A stretch of DNA of 32,257 bases from a virus. Within the stretch, counting starts at the first letter, position 1; the number at the start of each line of letters is the position of its first letter. Under the pieces are notes generated by a model, which was not told the DNA's origin, ran no database searches, and was given only the letters and a program-made list of their open reading frames with translations. Shown here piece after piece: positions 23,805-30,322 of this stretch. A program made the position numbers and the translations under genes. The stretch spans positions 1-32,257 of the IMG/VR virus record IMGVR_UViG_3300042569_001437, one strand, 5' to 3'.

Positions 23805-24098
23805 TTACACGCCCTGGCCGGCTGTCGCGTAAAGCGTGGTCGTTTGCGCCGCATTGCAGATAGCCGCGAATTGCACCACGCCGGCAGGCTTGGAGATCAG
23901 TCGCCGCTGCCCGGCGCCAATAGGATAACCCGCCGTTGTCGCGGTTGCGCCAAACACCACAAAACAGGGGTTTGTCCCGGCATTCAGAAACTCGACCGCA
24001 GTCGCGTCAGAATTGGCGGCGTTAAAGCTGGCATTGGCGCTCGCCGCCGTAACCGCCAGCGTCAAGGTCTGGCCAGGCGTAAATGGGACATTCAGCAT
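23805..24098 (-). CDS. Small head protein between terminase and portal
   Basis: The 97-aa reading starts at the ATG at 24098, preceded by GTAAGGAAATCCGAC; an earlier in-frame ATG overlaps terminase and lacks a ribosome binding site. Sequence features are FTPGQTLTLAVTAASANASFN, NPCFVVFGATATTAGYPIGAGQ and a beta-rich Thr/Ala composition. This is a compact beta-sandwich type seen as a small conserved gene between terminase and portal in related phages. Function is not known; a decoration role is plausible. Confidence 0.7.
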   Translation of the reverse strand: MLNVPFTPGQTLTLAVTAASANASFNAANSDATAVEFLNAGTNPCFVVFGATATTAGYPIGAGQRRLISKPAGVVQFAAICNAAQTTTLYATAGQGV

Positions 24099-24109
24099 GT
24101 CGGATTTCC

Positions 24110-25558
24110 TTACCAGCGCGCGGCTTGCGGCGCGGTTTTCCAAAGATCATTGAAAGTCGCTGTATTCGTGCCACCAACTGACACAATATTCCCCGGCTTT
24201 TGCACCGGCTTCTGCCGCACCCAAGGGCGGCTCATGCAGGCGTAACGGGCTTCATCCGGCGCGTGGTCTTCGCCGTCACTGTCCACATCTTCCGGTCTAT
24301 CCGGATCATGCTGCAACGCCGGCAGAGTGCGGATTAGGTCGCGGCATGTGCTGAATATCAGCAGGCCCGGCCCTGTTTCATCGCCGCGCAACCTGGCCCG
24401 CACCTGATCCCACCCGCCAAGCGCACCTTGGCGCGCGACGCGGGCATTATCGGCAGGGCGGAAGAACACCTTGGCCGAACGCGCCATGCGCTCGCCGATG
24501 CTAGGCCCACCGTCACTCGAAAAGATGGCCGGATCTGCCACGCCATGAAGGCCATTCTCAGGCTTAGGGTCGCCTGCCTCACGTTGCGCGATACCAAGCG
24601 CCACTTCCTCGGCAGTCATCCGCAAGCCCTCGTTTGGCTTGCCGGTGCTGCCATACCATTCCCGGTAGCGCACCAGCGCACCACGCGGGATGTCAGGCAA
24701 TTCGCCGTCAGACACGGCCCACCACCCGACACTGAAAGGCTTCGCGCTGCCCCAGTCCAATGACCGGAACCGGAACCAATGCTGAGGCAATTCGCGCGGC
24801 GCGATGACGTGCCGGCCCATGTCAAACTCGGGGAAGAACGCCCCGGCAATGACTGACCAATCGCCTTCTAGCCAAGCCCGCACCAATTCAGGCGAACCGC
24901 TTGCCCGCAACCGGGCCACATAATCATCCCCAAGGTGGCGATTATCGCCAACCCGCGACGGGATATAAACCCGCTCAAGGCCGCTCACATCATCCTTCAT
25001 GACGCGCCAGCCCATCGGCTCCGGGTCAATATAGCGCGCCCTTACCCATTGGTGCCCAGGCCCGCCCGGATTGCCCGTCAGCCTTATCCGGCACGGAACG
25101 CCCGCACCGCTTCGCAACGTGGCGAATAGCTTCAGGATCGGCGCCGGGCTTGGGAAATTGCCCGCCTCTTCCACATAAACCCGCGTGTAGCTGTGGCCCT
25201 GATAGCCCTCGGCGTCCGCGTCGCGCTCAAGATAGGCGAAACTCAGTCTTGCCCCGCCTGGCATCACGCATCGCATCGGGACGCTGGTAAATTGCGCGCC
25301 TATTGGGGTGAACAAGATTTTGGCGCGCTCAAAAGTCTCAGTCAATTCGGTCCTGGTGCGGCGCACCATCAGGCCGATAGCGTCTTTCTTGTAGCGATTG
25401 GCGTGTACCGCCCATTCGCCAAGCATTCCGTCAGTCTTGCCGCCGCCGCGCGCCCCACCGAAGAAAACCTCAAAGACCGGGCAGGTCAGCAGCGCCGTTT
25501 GCGGGCCTGCCTGGGGGCGCCAGACTACGCTTGGGGCGGCTGATGCTGCTTCGCCCAT
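24110..25558 (-). CDS. terL: Terminase large subunit
   Basis: This 482-aa ATPase/nuclease drives DNA into the prohead and cuts it at the end of packaging. Walker A is GGARGGGKTD (residues 34-43), Walker B is RVYVEEAG (126-133), and the coupling motif LTGNPGGPGH lies at 160-169. The RNase H-type nuclease has its acidic residues in SLDWGSAKPFSVGWW (D268), GVADPAIFSS (D342) and DHAPDEARYA (D435). The length is typical. It overlaps the small-subunit gene by 34 nt with a GGCGGAGGACG ribosome binding site inside it. All key residues appear intact. Confidence 0.95.
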   Translation of the reverse strand: MGEAASAAPSVVWRPQAGPQTALLTCPVFEVFFGGARGGGKTDGMLGEWAVHANRYKKDAIGLMVRRTRTELTETFERAKILFTPIGAQFTSVPMRCVMPGGARLSFAYLERDADAEGYQGHSYTRVYVEEAGNFPSPAPILKLFATLRSGAGVPCRIRLTGNPGGPGHQWVRARYIDPEPMGWRVMKDDVSGLERVYIPSRVGDNRHLGDDYVARLRASGSPELVRAWLEGDWSVIAGAFFPEFDMGRHVIAPRELPQHWFRFRSLDWGSAKPFSVGWWAVSDGELPDIPRGALVRYREWYGSTGKPNEGLRMTAEEVALGIAQREAGDPKPENGLHGVADPAIFSSDGGPSIGERMARSAKVFFRPADNARVARQGALGGWDQVRARLRGDETGPGLLIFSTCRDLIRTLPALQHDPDRPEDVDSDGEDHAPDEARYACMSRPWVRQKPVQKPGNIVSVGGTNTATFNDLWKTAPQAARW

Positions 25559-25914
25559 GCGTCAGCGTCCTCCGCCTCTGCCGGCGCCATTATGACATAG
25601 CCTAGCCGCTCGCCATTCGTGGTTACGTCCGTCTTGCTCTCAGGCGGCGCGATACGGTCCAGCAAGTCCTTAGCAGCCGCGTGGCCTTGCGGGTGCGCCG
25701 TGTCCAGCGCCCGCGTAAATTGCGCGGCGAGTATCTCTTCCCTGCGCGCGGCGATCTTGGCCTTGATGTCGGCTGCGACTTCCTTACCGGCAGACTTGGC
25801 CTCGCCGGTCGGCTGGTTATCGGCGGTGAAAGGCGGCGCGCTTGGCCCAGCGCCTGGCCCGTAGCCCGGCCCCTTGCCTGCGCCATTGCCGACACGTGTG
25901 GTCTTGGTGTGCAT
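25525..25914 (-). CDS. terS: Terminase small subunit (putative)
   Basis: This 129-aa first gene of the late operon has a disordered Gly/Pro-rich N-terminus (about residues 8-40), a central helical part (ADIKAKIAARREEILAAQFTRALD, residues 48-71) and a C-terminal piece, LLDRIAPPESKTDVTTNGERL (about 84-104), typical of small terminase proteins. It would recognise packaging sites and feed DNA to the large subunit. The helix-turn-helix expected for DNA binding is not obvious. Position and the LLDR-APPESKTD tail support the assignment. Confidence 0.75.
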   Translation of the reverse strand: MHTKTTRVGNGAGKGPGYGPGAGPSAPPFTADNQPTGEAKSAGKEVAADIKAKIAARREEILAAQFTRALDTAHPQGHAAAKDLLDRIAPPESKTDVTTNGERLGYVIMAPAEAEDADAWAKQHQPPQA

Positions 25915-25929
25915 TGCGCCCCGGCCATG

Positions 25930-25961
25930 AAAAAGCCCGGTAGCCTTGTGAGGCTCCGGGC
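25930..25961 (-). terminator. Intrinsic terminator upstream of the late operon
   Basis: On the minus strand GCCCGGAGCC and GGCTACCGGGC form a stem around a TCACAA loop, followed directly by TTTTT (plus 25930-25934). It lies between the early operon, ending with the HTH gene at 25997, and the small terminase start at 25914. Any late transcription starting upstream of it must pass through it, which makes it a candidate point of antitermination control. Confidence 0.8.
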
Positions 25962-25981
25962 GCAGAAATACAGAATATGCT

Positions 25982-26004
25982 CCCCCTACAAATAAATCAG
26001 GGGG
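25982..26004. promoter_or_regulatory. Inverted repeat next to a TTGACA box, late-promoter candidate
   Basis: CCCCCT (25982-25987) and AGGGGG (25999-26004) are exact inverted repeats with 11 nt between them, overlapping the stop codon of the HTH gene. A minus-strand TTGACA box lies at 26006-26011. The best -10 candidates are poor (TAGGGG at ideal spacing), so a promoter is uncertain. An operator or activator site for late transcription is possible. Confidence 0.3.
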
Positions 26005-26179
26005 CTGTCAAGCGTTGTTTATCCATAATCTGAAGCAACGCCACCACCGGGCCAGGGACAGTCCGCGTCCCGTCGCACCAGCGGCGGACGGTGCGGGCGT
26101 CAACCATGGCTAGGCGCGCGAAGGCAGCTTGGGAATAGCCCAGATCGGCAAGGGCGGCGCGAAATTGGTCAGGGGTCAT
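25997..26179 (-). CDS. Small HTH transcriptional regulator (XRE-like)
   Basis: The 60-aa reading starts at the ATG at 26179 (MTPDQFRAAL), chosen because it aligns with its paralogue at 30572. The helix-turn-helix is YSQAAFARLAMVDARTVRRW (residues 15-34) with recognition helix DARTVRRW and a conserved tail VPGPVVALL. It is about 50 percent identical over 52 positions to the product of 30572-30763, by eye. It is the last gene of the early operon and overlaps the preceding zinc-type gene by 11 nt. It probably binds as a dimer and may regulate early or late transcription. Confidence 0.8.
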   Translation of the reverse strand: MTPDQFRAALADLGYSQAAFARLAMVDARTVRRWCDGTRTVPGPVVALLQIMDKQRLTAP

Positions 26180-26309
26180 GGGTTTGTTCCGGGAAGCATG
26201 GCGCGGGCAATGCGCCAAGCATTCCGTTTGCCTTGCGCCAAGCCAAGCTTTCAGGGCAAGGCTGGCCAGCTTTACGCCCGCAAAAACCGCAAATGGTTTC
26301 TGCTTTCAT
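26169..26309 (-). CDS. 46-aa zinc-finger-like protein
   Basis: This ORF starts at an ATG that overlaps the stop of the upstream small ORF (ATGA) and runs to 26169. It carries ICGFCGRKAGQPC (residues 6-18), a C-x2-C-x7-C pattern with the Gly-x-Pro-Cys ending seen in small phage zinc-binding domains. The C-terminus is Pro-rich with one further Cys and a His (APCFPEQTHDP) that could supply ligands. It overlaps the HTH gene start by 11 nt, so translation is likely coupled to that regulator. Metal binding is inferred from spacing only. Confidence 0.6.
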   Translation of the reverse strand: MKAETICGFCGRKAGQPCPESLAWRKANGMLGALPAPCFPEQTHDP

Positions 26310-26380
26310 GAAGCAAGCGCCTTTGTGCCAAGGTCCACCAGCTTGCGAAAACGTACAGCAGCAGCGCCATCAGGGGTCAT
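26306..26380 (-). CDS. Tiny ORF (24 aa) bridging two genes
   Basis: MTPDGAAAVRFRKLVDLGTKALAS is read from an ATG inside the last codons of the gene at 26370-26564, and its stop overlaps the next start (ATGA). Its opening MTPD and the 14-bp sequence around the start are identical to the HTH gene start 201 bp downstream. Either it is a real coupled micro-ORF, or a frameshift in or near 26370 splits one gene in two. Support is position and coupling only. Confidence 0.3.
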   Translation of the reverse strand: MTPDGAAAVRFRKLVDLGTKALAS

Positions 26381-26564
26381 GGGGAAGATCATCCGCCCAA
26401 GCGAAATAGTGATGTTCTGGATTTCCTGTTGCACCCCAATAGCGAACGCGAACACGATCACCTTCTGAAAGGGTTCTGGCCCATTGCTCAAAAAGTGCGT
26501 CTTGCAACAAAGACCGCGGCAGGAAAGACAAAATAAATGGCAACACCCAAACCTTGCTTTTCAT
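26370..26564 (-). CDS. Small early protein, unknown
   Basis: This 64-aa protein has a strong GCGGAGGCGCGG ribosome binding site and an ATGA overlap with the preceding gene. The N-terminus has a basic-hydrophobic opening (KSKVWVLPFILSFL) that could be a short membrane anchor or signal. The rest has GDRVRVRYWGATGNPEHHYFAW, a beta-type segment rich in aromatic and charged residues, ending DDLPHDP. No family is recognised. The alternate frame over the same bases (TTG start at 26491) was considered and is weaker. Confidence 0.5.
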   Translation of the reverse strand: MKSKVWVLPFILSFLPRSLLQDALFEQWARTLSEGDRVRVRYWGATGNPEHHYFAWADDLPHDP

Positions 26565-26761
26565 CCGCGCCTCCGCACCAAAACCGCGTTTTTGGTGTCA
26601 CGCCATTCGCGGCGCAGTTCAGGCTCACCAACGTTCATGAACGAAAACCACCGCTCAACAAAAACTCGTCCGTTTTTGGCTACTTTCAGAACATAACCCT
26701 TGAATGCGATGTTTTCGCCAGGGTAAAATTCAATCAAATCGTTTTTCTGAAAAGCGCTCAT
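26561..26761 (-). CDS. Small SH3-like beta protein, unknown
   Basis: The 66-aa reading starts at the ATG at 26761, preceded by GGAAGATAGACAG. It opens MSAFQKNDLIEFYPGENIAF, followed by KGYVLKVAKNGRVFVERWFSF and a basic end. Alternating hydrophobic and polar residues with a KNDLIEFYPGE opening resemble small beta-barrel (SH3-like) phage proteins. A well-placed promoter lies 51 nt upstream (26812-26840), so this may be the first gene of a separately started mRNA that ends in the HTH regulator. Confidence 0.55.
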   Translation of the reverse strand: MSAFQKNDLIEFYPGENIAFKGYVLKVAKNGRVFVERWFSFMNVGEPELRREWRDTKNAVLVRRRG

Positions 26762-26787
26762 CTGTCTATCTTCCGTGTCAGCCGGGC

Positions 26788-26874
26788 TTAATTGCCCTTG
26801 CTGATAACGGGAACATAGGACCATTGGCCCGCATTGTCAACAGGAAAAATGCGCGGCGCGCGAATTATTTTCAC
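26788..26874 (-). CDS. Tiny ORF (28 aa) with GTG start
   Basis: GTG at 26874 overlaps the preceding stop (GTGA), and the frame stays open for 28 codons (MKIIRAPRIFPVDNAGQWSY and eight more residues). It shares DNA with the promoter at 26812-26840, so either the promoter or the coding role dominates. The sequence is protein-like but has no recognised domain. Low confidence. Confidence 0.25.
   Translation of the reverse strand: MKIIRAPRIFPVDNAGQWSYVPVISKGN
26812..26840 (-). promoter_or_regulatory. Strong sigma-70-type promoter
   Basis: On the minus strand TTGACA (plus 26835-26840) is separated by exactly 17 nt from TATGTT (plus 26812-26817). A perfect -35 and a -10 close to consensus at ideal spacing are typical of housekeeping promoters in Alphaproteobacteria. 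Transcription would begin near 26805 and give a leader of about 44 nt before the ATG at 26761. It could uncouple expression of the genes ending in the HTH regulator from the primase operon. Confidence 0.7.
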
Positions 26875-27338
26875 ATCCCCCACGCATCCGCCACCCGCTG
26901 CATCGCCGCCTTAAAATCCCGCACGGTCAAATCCGGTGGCCAGATATTCCAGCCGATGACCGTCCGCACCCCTGCCACAAGCGGCGCCGGCCCTATCGCC
27001 GCGTCCGCCACTCGCAGATCGGCCAGCGCTGCCACCTGGGCAGCCGTTGGCCCATAGGACGCCGCCCCATGCCCGCGCGTGTCCACCTTGGCGCCGCTCG
27101 CCACCTCTAGCCGCGTCAGGTAGCGATCTGCCGCCTCGTGCTGTTCATGGGTTAGGTGGCCCGCCGCCCATAGCTCGTGATAAATCACTTTGGCCTTCCC
27201 AGCCCTCACAGAGGGCCGTGAGGGGTTTTCAGGGTCCGCCCGGTAGGCGAGCCAGGCCGTGCCGTTGACAAGCCGCTGTGCGGGGCCAAAATCAAGGGTT
27301 ATGGGCTTCTCAGGTCGCCCGCGCGCGCGTGGTTTCAT
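26871..27338 (-). CDS. Early-operon phage protein, possible DNA-binding
   Basis: The 155-aa reading starts at the ATG at 27338, which overlaps the preceding stop (ATGA) and follows AAGGAGCGCCAACC. The N-terminus is basic (MKPRARGRPEKPITLDFG, possibly AT-hook-like RGRP). A helical C-terminal domain contains GHLTHEQHEAADRYLTRLEVA (about 92-112) and VTDWN-like VIGWNIWPPDLTVRDF. The layout resembles small helical DNA-binding proteins such as DUF6456-type, but this is uncertain. No catalytic motif is seen. Confidence 0.55.
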   Translation of the reverse strand: MKPRARGRPEKPITLDFGPAQRLVNGTAWLAYRADPENPSRPSVRAGKAKVIYHELWAAGHLTHEQHEAADRYLTRLEVASGAKVDTRGHGAASYGPTAAQVAALADLRVADAAIGPAPLVAGVRTVIGWNIWPPDLTVRDFKAAMQRVADAWGM

Positions 27339-27571
27339 GGTTGGCGCTCCTTTGGACGTCGCTTCGGGGGTAGCTCTACGGCGGCTACAGGCAAGGGCAT
27401 CCACTTCACCGGGTCGTAATCTGGACAATCATGGTTATCATCAAGCCAAGCGTCACTCGCCAAAACGGTCTCGCCCCAATGACAAATGAATACCCACCCG
27501 GTTGCGTCCATTGCTAAAAAGCGCGATTTCCAGCCGTCCTTCGGCGCCGTTGCTATAGGTTGCCAGGTCAT
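27335..27571 (-). CDS. DUF551-like phage protein
   Basis: This 78-aa protein opens MTWQPIATAPKDGWKS, the signature of the DUF551 family (W-PI-TAPKDG) widespread in phages and prophages. It is followed by FLAMDATGWVFICHWGE and CPDYDPVKWMPLP, which fit the aromatic-rich end of the family. Function of the family is unknown; members occur in early regions. It overlaps neighbours by ATGA at both ends. Confidence 0.8.
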   Translation of the reverse strand: MTWQPIATAPKDGWKSRFLAMDATGWVFICHWGETVLASDAWLDDNHDCPDYDPVKWMPLPVAAVELPPKRRPKERQP

Positions 27572-27768
27572 GCCTTGCGCTCCTGCCTATGGGCCGTCTT
27601 TTTCCATTTCTGAAATCGCTCCACCTTGCCGGCCAGATATTCCCGGTCTTCCTCAAGCGCGGCCTCGGCTATGCCCGCCTTGGTCCAGAACGCCATGCGC
27701 TCGGCATAGTCCTTGATGGCTTGGTCCGCGTGATAGGCGCCAATCTGCCGTGGCGTCATTTCCGCCAT
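27568..27768 (-). CDS. Small helical early protein, unknown
   Basis: The 66-aa reading starts at the ATG at 27768, preceded by GGGGGGCAAGCC. An upstream in-frame ATG would overlap the preceding gene by 58 nt. Helical segments are RQIGAYHADQAIKDYAERM and EALEEDREYLAGKVERFQ-like, with a very basic C-terminus (WKKTAHRQERK). No known domain. The basic tail could contact nucleic acid; this is speculative. Confidence 0.55.
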   Translation of the reverse strand: MAEMTPRQIGAYHADQAIKDYAERMAFWTKAGIAEAALEEDREYLAGKVERFQKWKKTAHRQERKA

Positions 27769-28181
27769 TGGCTTGCCCCCCGCTTGCCCGAATAGGTTGC
27801 ACCCTCGCGCCATAGCTTCGGCCCGGTGGATAGGTAGCCGGGCGGCAGGGGTGGCACTTCATCCTGCCGGCCTGCCGCGTCATACGCTTTGCACTCGGCC
27901 AGCCATGCGTCGAAAATTGCCTTTCGGCTTTCGTTTCGCTTTGTAACTCCTTCAGCCGGGACGGGACGGGACCGGGACATTCCCAACCCTGTCCCGGCGG
28001 GACATTGGACCCCCCCCTTTAGGGGGGGGGTTCCAAATTGTCCCGACTGCGGGGCATCAGCCGGGGGGTAATTGTCCCGATTTGTCCCGATTTGTCCCGG
28101 CAATGTCCCGGCAGAAACACCCCTAAAAAGAGGCATGTCATTACAATTTTGCATTGGTTTAGACCGCCCAAACTGTGTCAT
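27756..28181 (-). CDS. Protein downstream of the primase, start uncertain
   Basis: The C-terminal part (about 75 codons from the ATG at 27980: SRSRPVPAEGVTKRNESRKA) is clearly coding: IFDAWLAECKAYDAAGRQDEV and PPGYLSTGPKLWREGATYSG. From 27980 to 28181 the frame stays open but runs through a dense cluster of repeats and a long C/G hairpin with poor protein character, so the true start could be at 27980 (74 aa) rather than 28181 (141 aa). A GGGTTGGGA sequence precedes the 27980 ATG. Function is unknown. Confidence 0.5.
   Translation of the reverse strand: MTQFGRSKPMQNCNDMPLFRGVSAGTLPGQIGTNRDNYPPADAPQSGQFGTPPLKGGVQCPAGTGLGMSRSRPVPAEGVTKRNESRKAIFDAWLAECKAYDAAGRQDEVPPLPPGYLSTGPKLWREGATYSGKRGASQWRK
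27990..28004. repeat. Perfect palindrome TGTCCCG-G-CGGGACA
   Basis: Fifteen bases with 7-bp arms around a central G, containing the same TGTCCCG word as the nearby direct repeats. Further CGGGAC copies lie at 27957-27962, 27962-27967 and 27973-27978. This is a natural two-fold site for a dimeric DNA-binding protein. Confidence 0.8.
28005..28036. repeat. Long C8/G9 hairpin
   Basis: TTGGA + C8 (28005-28017), a TTTA loop and G9 + TTCCAA (28022-28036) form a stem of about 13 bp with one bulged base. It could extrude as a cruciform or fold in single-stranded DNA. It has no U-run, so it is not a normal terminator. It lies between the palindrome and the direct repeats beside the primase gene. Confidence 0.75.
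28037..28110. repeat. Iteron-like direct repeats of (A/T)TTGTCCCG(A/G)
   Basis: Five copies of a TGTCCCG word occur: 28037-28046, then 28071-28080, 28081-28090, 28091-28100 and the copy at 28103-28111. The middle three are head-to-tail at a 10-bp period, one turn of the helix, so bound proteins would stack on one face. The period is not a multiple of three, which argues against a coding cause. Arrays like this mark replication origins or operators. They lie 50-120 bp past the primase stop. Confidence 0.7.
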
Positions 28182-30171
28182 GATGCACCCCAATTTGTCC
28201 CTTTTGCGCAAGCCCATCGGCTGCCCGGTTGAAGGCTTTCTTCTTCGCCTCATGGCTATCTGCGGTTGAACGCGCAAAGAATGTCTCACGCCACGCTTGC
28301 TTGCTTGCCGCCACGGTCACGCCCGCTTGCGAGGCTTGGTAGGGGGGCTGGACGGGCTGTGTGGCCATCACGTCATGAAGGATGCGTAGCGCCATGGCCT
28401 CACCATTGGTGAGGCTCACACGGGCCTTGGCAGGGCCTTCCTCTGCCGGCTGCACCACGCATGAGGTGACGGGCTTGCCGCGCTGGTTTAGGCCTAACTC
28501 GACGCGGTGCAGGCTGAAGGTAAACGTGCCGTCAATCTCAAGCTCGCGCTGTTTGGTGACGCGGGCGGTTGACGGGCTATCGGCGTCGGGGCGGGAAATC
28601 TCTATCTCGGTGTCAGTCGCGGCGCGAAGTAGGCTATGGCCACGGGCGCCTAGGGCTTGATCCTTGCCGGAGTGATGCACCCAAGCAATATGCGCGCCGG
28701 TCACTTGGCGGATTTTGTCCGAATTAGCGACCAGCCGGCCCATATCTTCCGGGGAGTTTTCGTTGCCGCCCGCGATGGCTCGGCTGAGGGTATCCATCAC
28801 CACCAGGGCGACGGGCATTCCAAGCTTCGCAGCGGCTTCCTCAATCGCGGCTATCAGCCGGTCAGTGTCCGCCTCCGGGTCCAGGATATTCAGGGCGACC
28901 GGGATGATGGCGAACGGGATTTCCTGCCCGTCTAGGCCGTGATGAAGCGCGAAGGCTGCCACGCGGTTGCGGATGCCAAAGGCACCTTCAAGGGCGCAAT
29001 AGATCACCGCGCCTCGCGTCACGTCCCGGCCCCACCATTTCCAGCCAAGCGCGACATGCAAGGCCAGGTCGGCCATCAGGAACGTCTTGCCGCAGTTCGA
29101 CGGGCCATAAATGACTGACATCGCGGCCCGGATCAGCAGGCCCTCGACAAAATCATCGCCGGTAAGCGCGGGCTTGATGTCGCCAAAATAGACAAGCGGC
29201 AGGCCGGTCTTGTCTGGCGTGAAGCGTTCCACCTGCATGATGTCCGGCTCTATGTCCGGCTCTGCCCCCCAATGCTCGGGCACTTCTGTCAGGGGCGGCG
29301 GCTCGGGTCGCGTGGGGGCGTATTCTTCCACCACGCGACGGATAAGCCGGGGCGGCGCCTCGCGGGGCTTGGCCATGCCTGCCCGAAATGCCGCGCCAAG
29401 CGTTTTCTGCGCCGCCGGGTAATCCTCGCAGCGTGACGCTATGCCGGCCAATGCGGACGCCAGCGCGTGAAGCGCCGGGCCTTCCGCCAATTCACCCGCT
29501 GCGACCAGCCCGCCAATTGAAAACGCCGCCCGGTTTAAGGTGTCATGCTTGCCGCCGTCCGGGGCGCTCAGGATGGCCTGGCACTCATTGTCCAAGGCTT
29601 GCAAGCCGTAGCGCGTGCCGTCGCCGGATTGGCGGGGCGCGGGTAATGGCCTTGGCGCATCTGTGGCACGCGGCGCGGCAGGCGGGTCTATCAGGTCCAG
29701 CAACCATGCCGGCGCCTCTGCAAGCGCGCTGTGGTCGGCAATCTCGTAATCCGGGGAAGGCGGAGCAATTATGTATCCGCCGTTGCCCCGCACGTCCACA
29801 CCTGGGGCAATGCGTGACGCGCTGTTGCGGACGGTGCGGCCCTCTGGCCATTGGAAAAGAAGATGCTGCCCGCCGGATCGTGTCTTATGCGTCCGGGTCC
29901 GGGGAAGCCGGTGCTGGTTTGCCGCCAGCCATTCCAGGCCCTGCCCGCCGTTCTTAACGTCCAAGTCCACCACGAAAAAACCGGCGCCTTGGCCGGTCGG
30001 GACGCCGATCATGGCCGCGCCTGGGGTGCCGAATTGCGTCCGGATTTCTGCCGGGTCGCGCGTGGCGTCATGGAAGCCGTGTTGTGTCACGGGCCGCTTG
30101 TCCGGCCCACAGGCAAAGACCGGCAGGCGCATTTCTTCGGCAAGCCATAGGGCGGACGCTGTTAGGCTCAT
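28159..30171 (-). CDS. Bifunctional primase-polymerase / RepA-like helicase
   Basis: This 670-aa protein is the only large replication enzyme in the window. Residues 1-165 are a prim-pol domain: GAGFFVVDLDVKNG (D69, D71) and SGGQHLLFQWPEG (with H103), then GVDVRGNGGYIIAPPS. A linker leads to a RecA-like ATPase (AAA_25/RepA type). Walker A is GPSNCGKT (356-363), Walker B is LVVMDTLSRA (456-465), followed by WVHHSGKD (497-504) and GHSLLRAATD. A C-terminal segment (about 590-670) may bind DNA. It would open the origin, unwind and prime. It is joined to the preceding 47-aa gene by ATGA. A repeat cluster follows its stop. Confidence 0.9.
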   Translation of the reverse strand: MSLTASALWLAEEMRLPVFACGPDKRPVTQHGFHDATRDPAEIRTQFGTPGAAMIGVPTGQGAGFFVVDLDVKNGGQGLEWLAANQHRLPRTRTHKTRSGGQHLLFQWPEGRTVRNSASRIAPGVDVRGNGGYIIAPPSPDYEIADHSALAEAPAWLLDLIDPPAAPRATDAPRPLPAPRQSGDGTRYGLQALDNECQAILSAPDGGKHDTLNRAAFSIGGLVAAGELAEGPALHALASALAGIASRCEDYPAAQKTLGAAFRAGMAKPREAPPRLIRRVVEEYAPTRPEPPPLTEVPEHWGAEPDIEPDIMQVERFTPDKTGLPLVYFGDIKPALTGDDFVEGLLIRAAMSVIYGPSNCGKTFLMADLALHVALGWKWWGRDVTRGAVIYCALEGAFGIRNRVAAFALHHGLDGQEIPFAIIPVALNILDPEADTDRLIAAIEEAAAKLGMPVALVVMDTLSRAIAGGNENSPEDMGRLVANSDKIRQVTGAHIAWVHHSGKDQALGARGHSLLRAATDTEIEISRPDADSPSTARVTKQRELEIDGTFTFSLHRVELGLNQRGKPVTSCVVQPAEEGPAKARVSLTNGEAMALRILHDVMATQPVQPPYQASQAGVTVAASKQAWRETFFARSTADSHEAKKKAFNRAADGLAQKGQIGVHHDTVWAV

Positions 30172-30311
30172 TTCTTCGCGCCTTTGGCCTTGTGTGTCTC
30201 AAAGTGCGCTTCACGTTCCAGCGCCTCCACCGGGTCAGGCTCGCGGTCCACAAGCGCGCGGTATCGGGCCATCACCCATTCGATATAAACGGGGTTAGGG
30301 GTTTCAGACAT
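30168..30311 (-). CDS. 47-aa first gene of the replication operon
   Basis: This small ORF has an AGAGG ribosome binding site before the ATG at 30311 and ends in an ATGA overlap with the primase start. The product is a charged helix (IEWVMARYRALVDREPDP then EALEREAHFETHKAKGAKK). It is the leader gene of the primase operon, just behind the divergent control region. It may serve translation coupling or be a small DNA-associated protein. Family not recognised. Confidence 0.65.
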   Translation of the reverse strand: MSETPNPVYIEWVMARYRALVDREPDPVEALEREAHFETHKAKGAKK

Positions 30312-30322
30312 GAAAAAACCTC

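Noticed and set aside
26306-26491. TTG-started 61-aa frame on the minus strand
   Set aside because: It overlaps the ATG-started, well-placed gene at 26370-26564 and has a poor start; only its last 24 codons are kept as a possible micro-ORF.
27957-28110. CRISPR array
   Set aside because: The repeats are only about 10 bp and have no regular unique spacers.
28382-30298. Plus-strand ORFs across the primase gene (for example 29388-29957 and 29771-30298)
   Set aside because: Composition (Arg/Pro/Cys-rich) and lack of ribosome binding sites show antisense shadows of the prim-pol/helicase gene.
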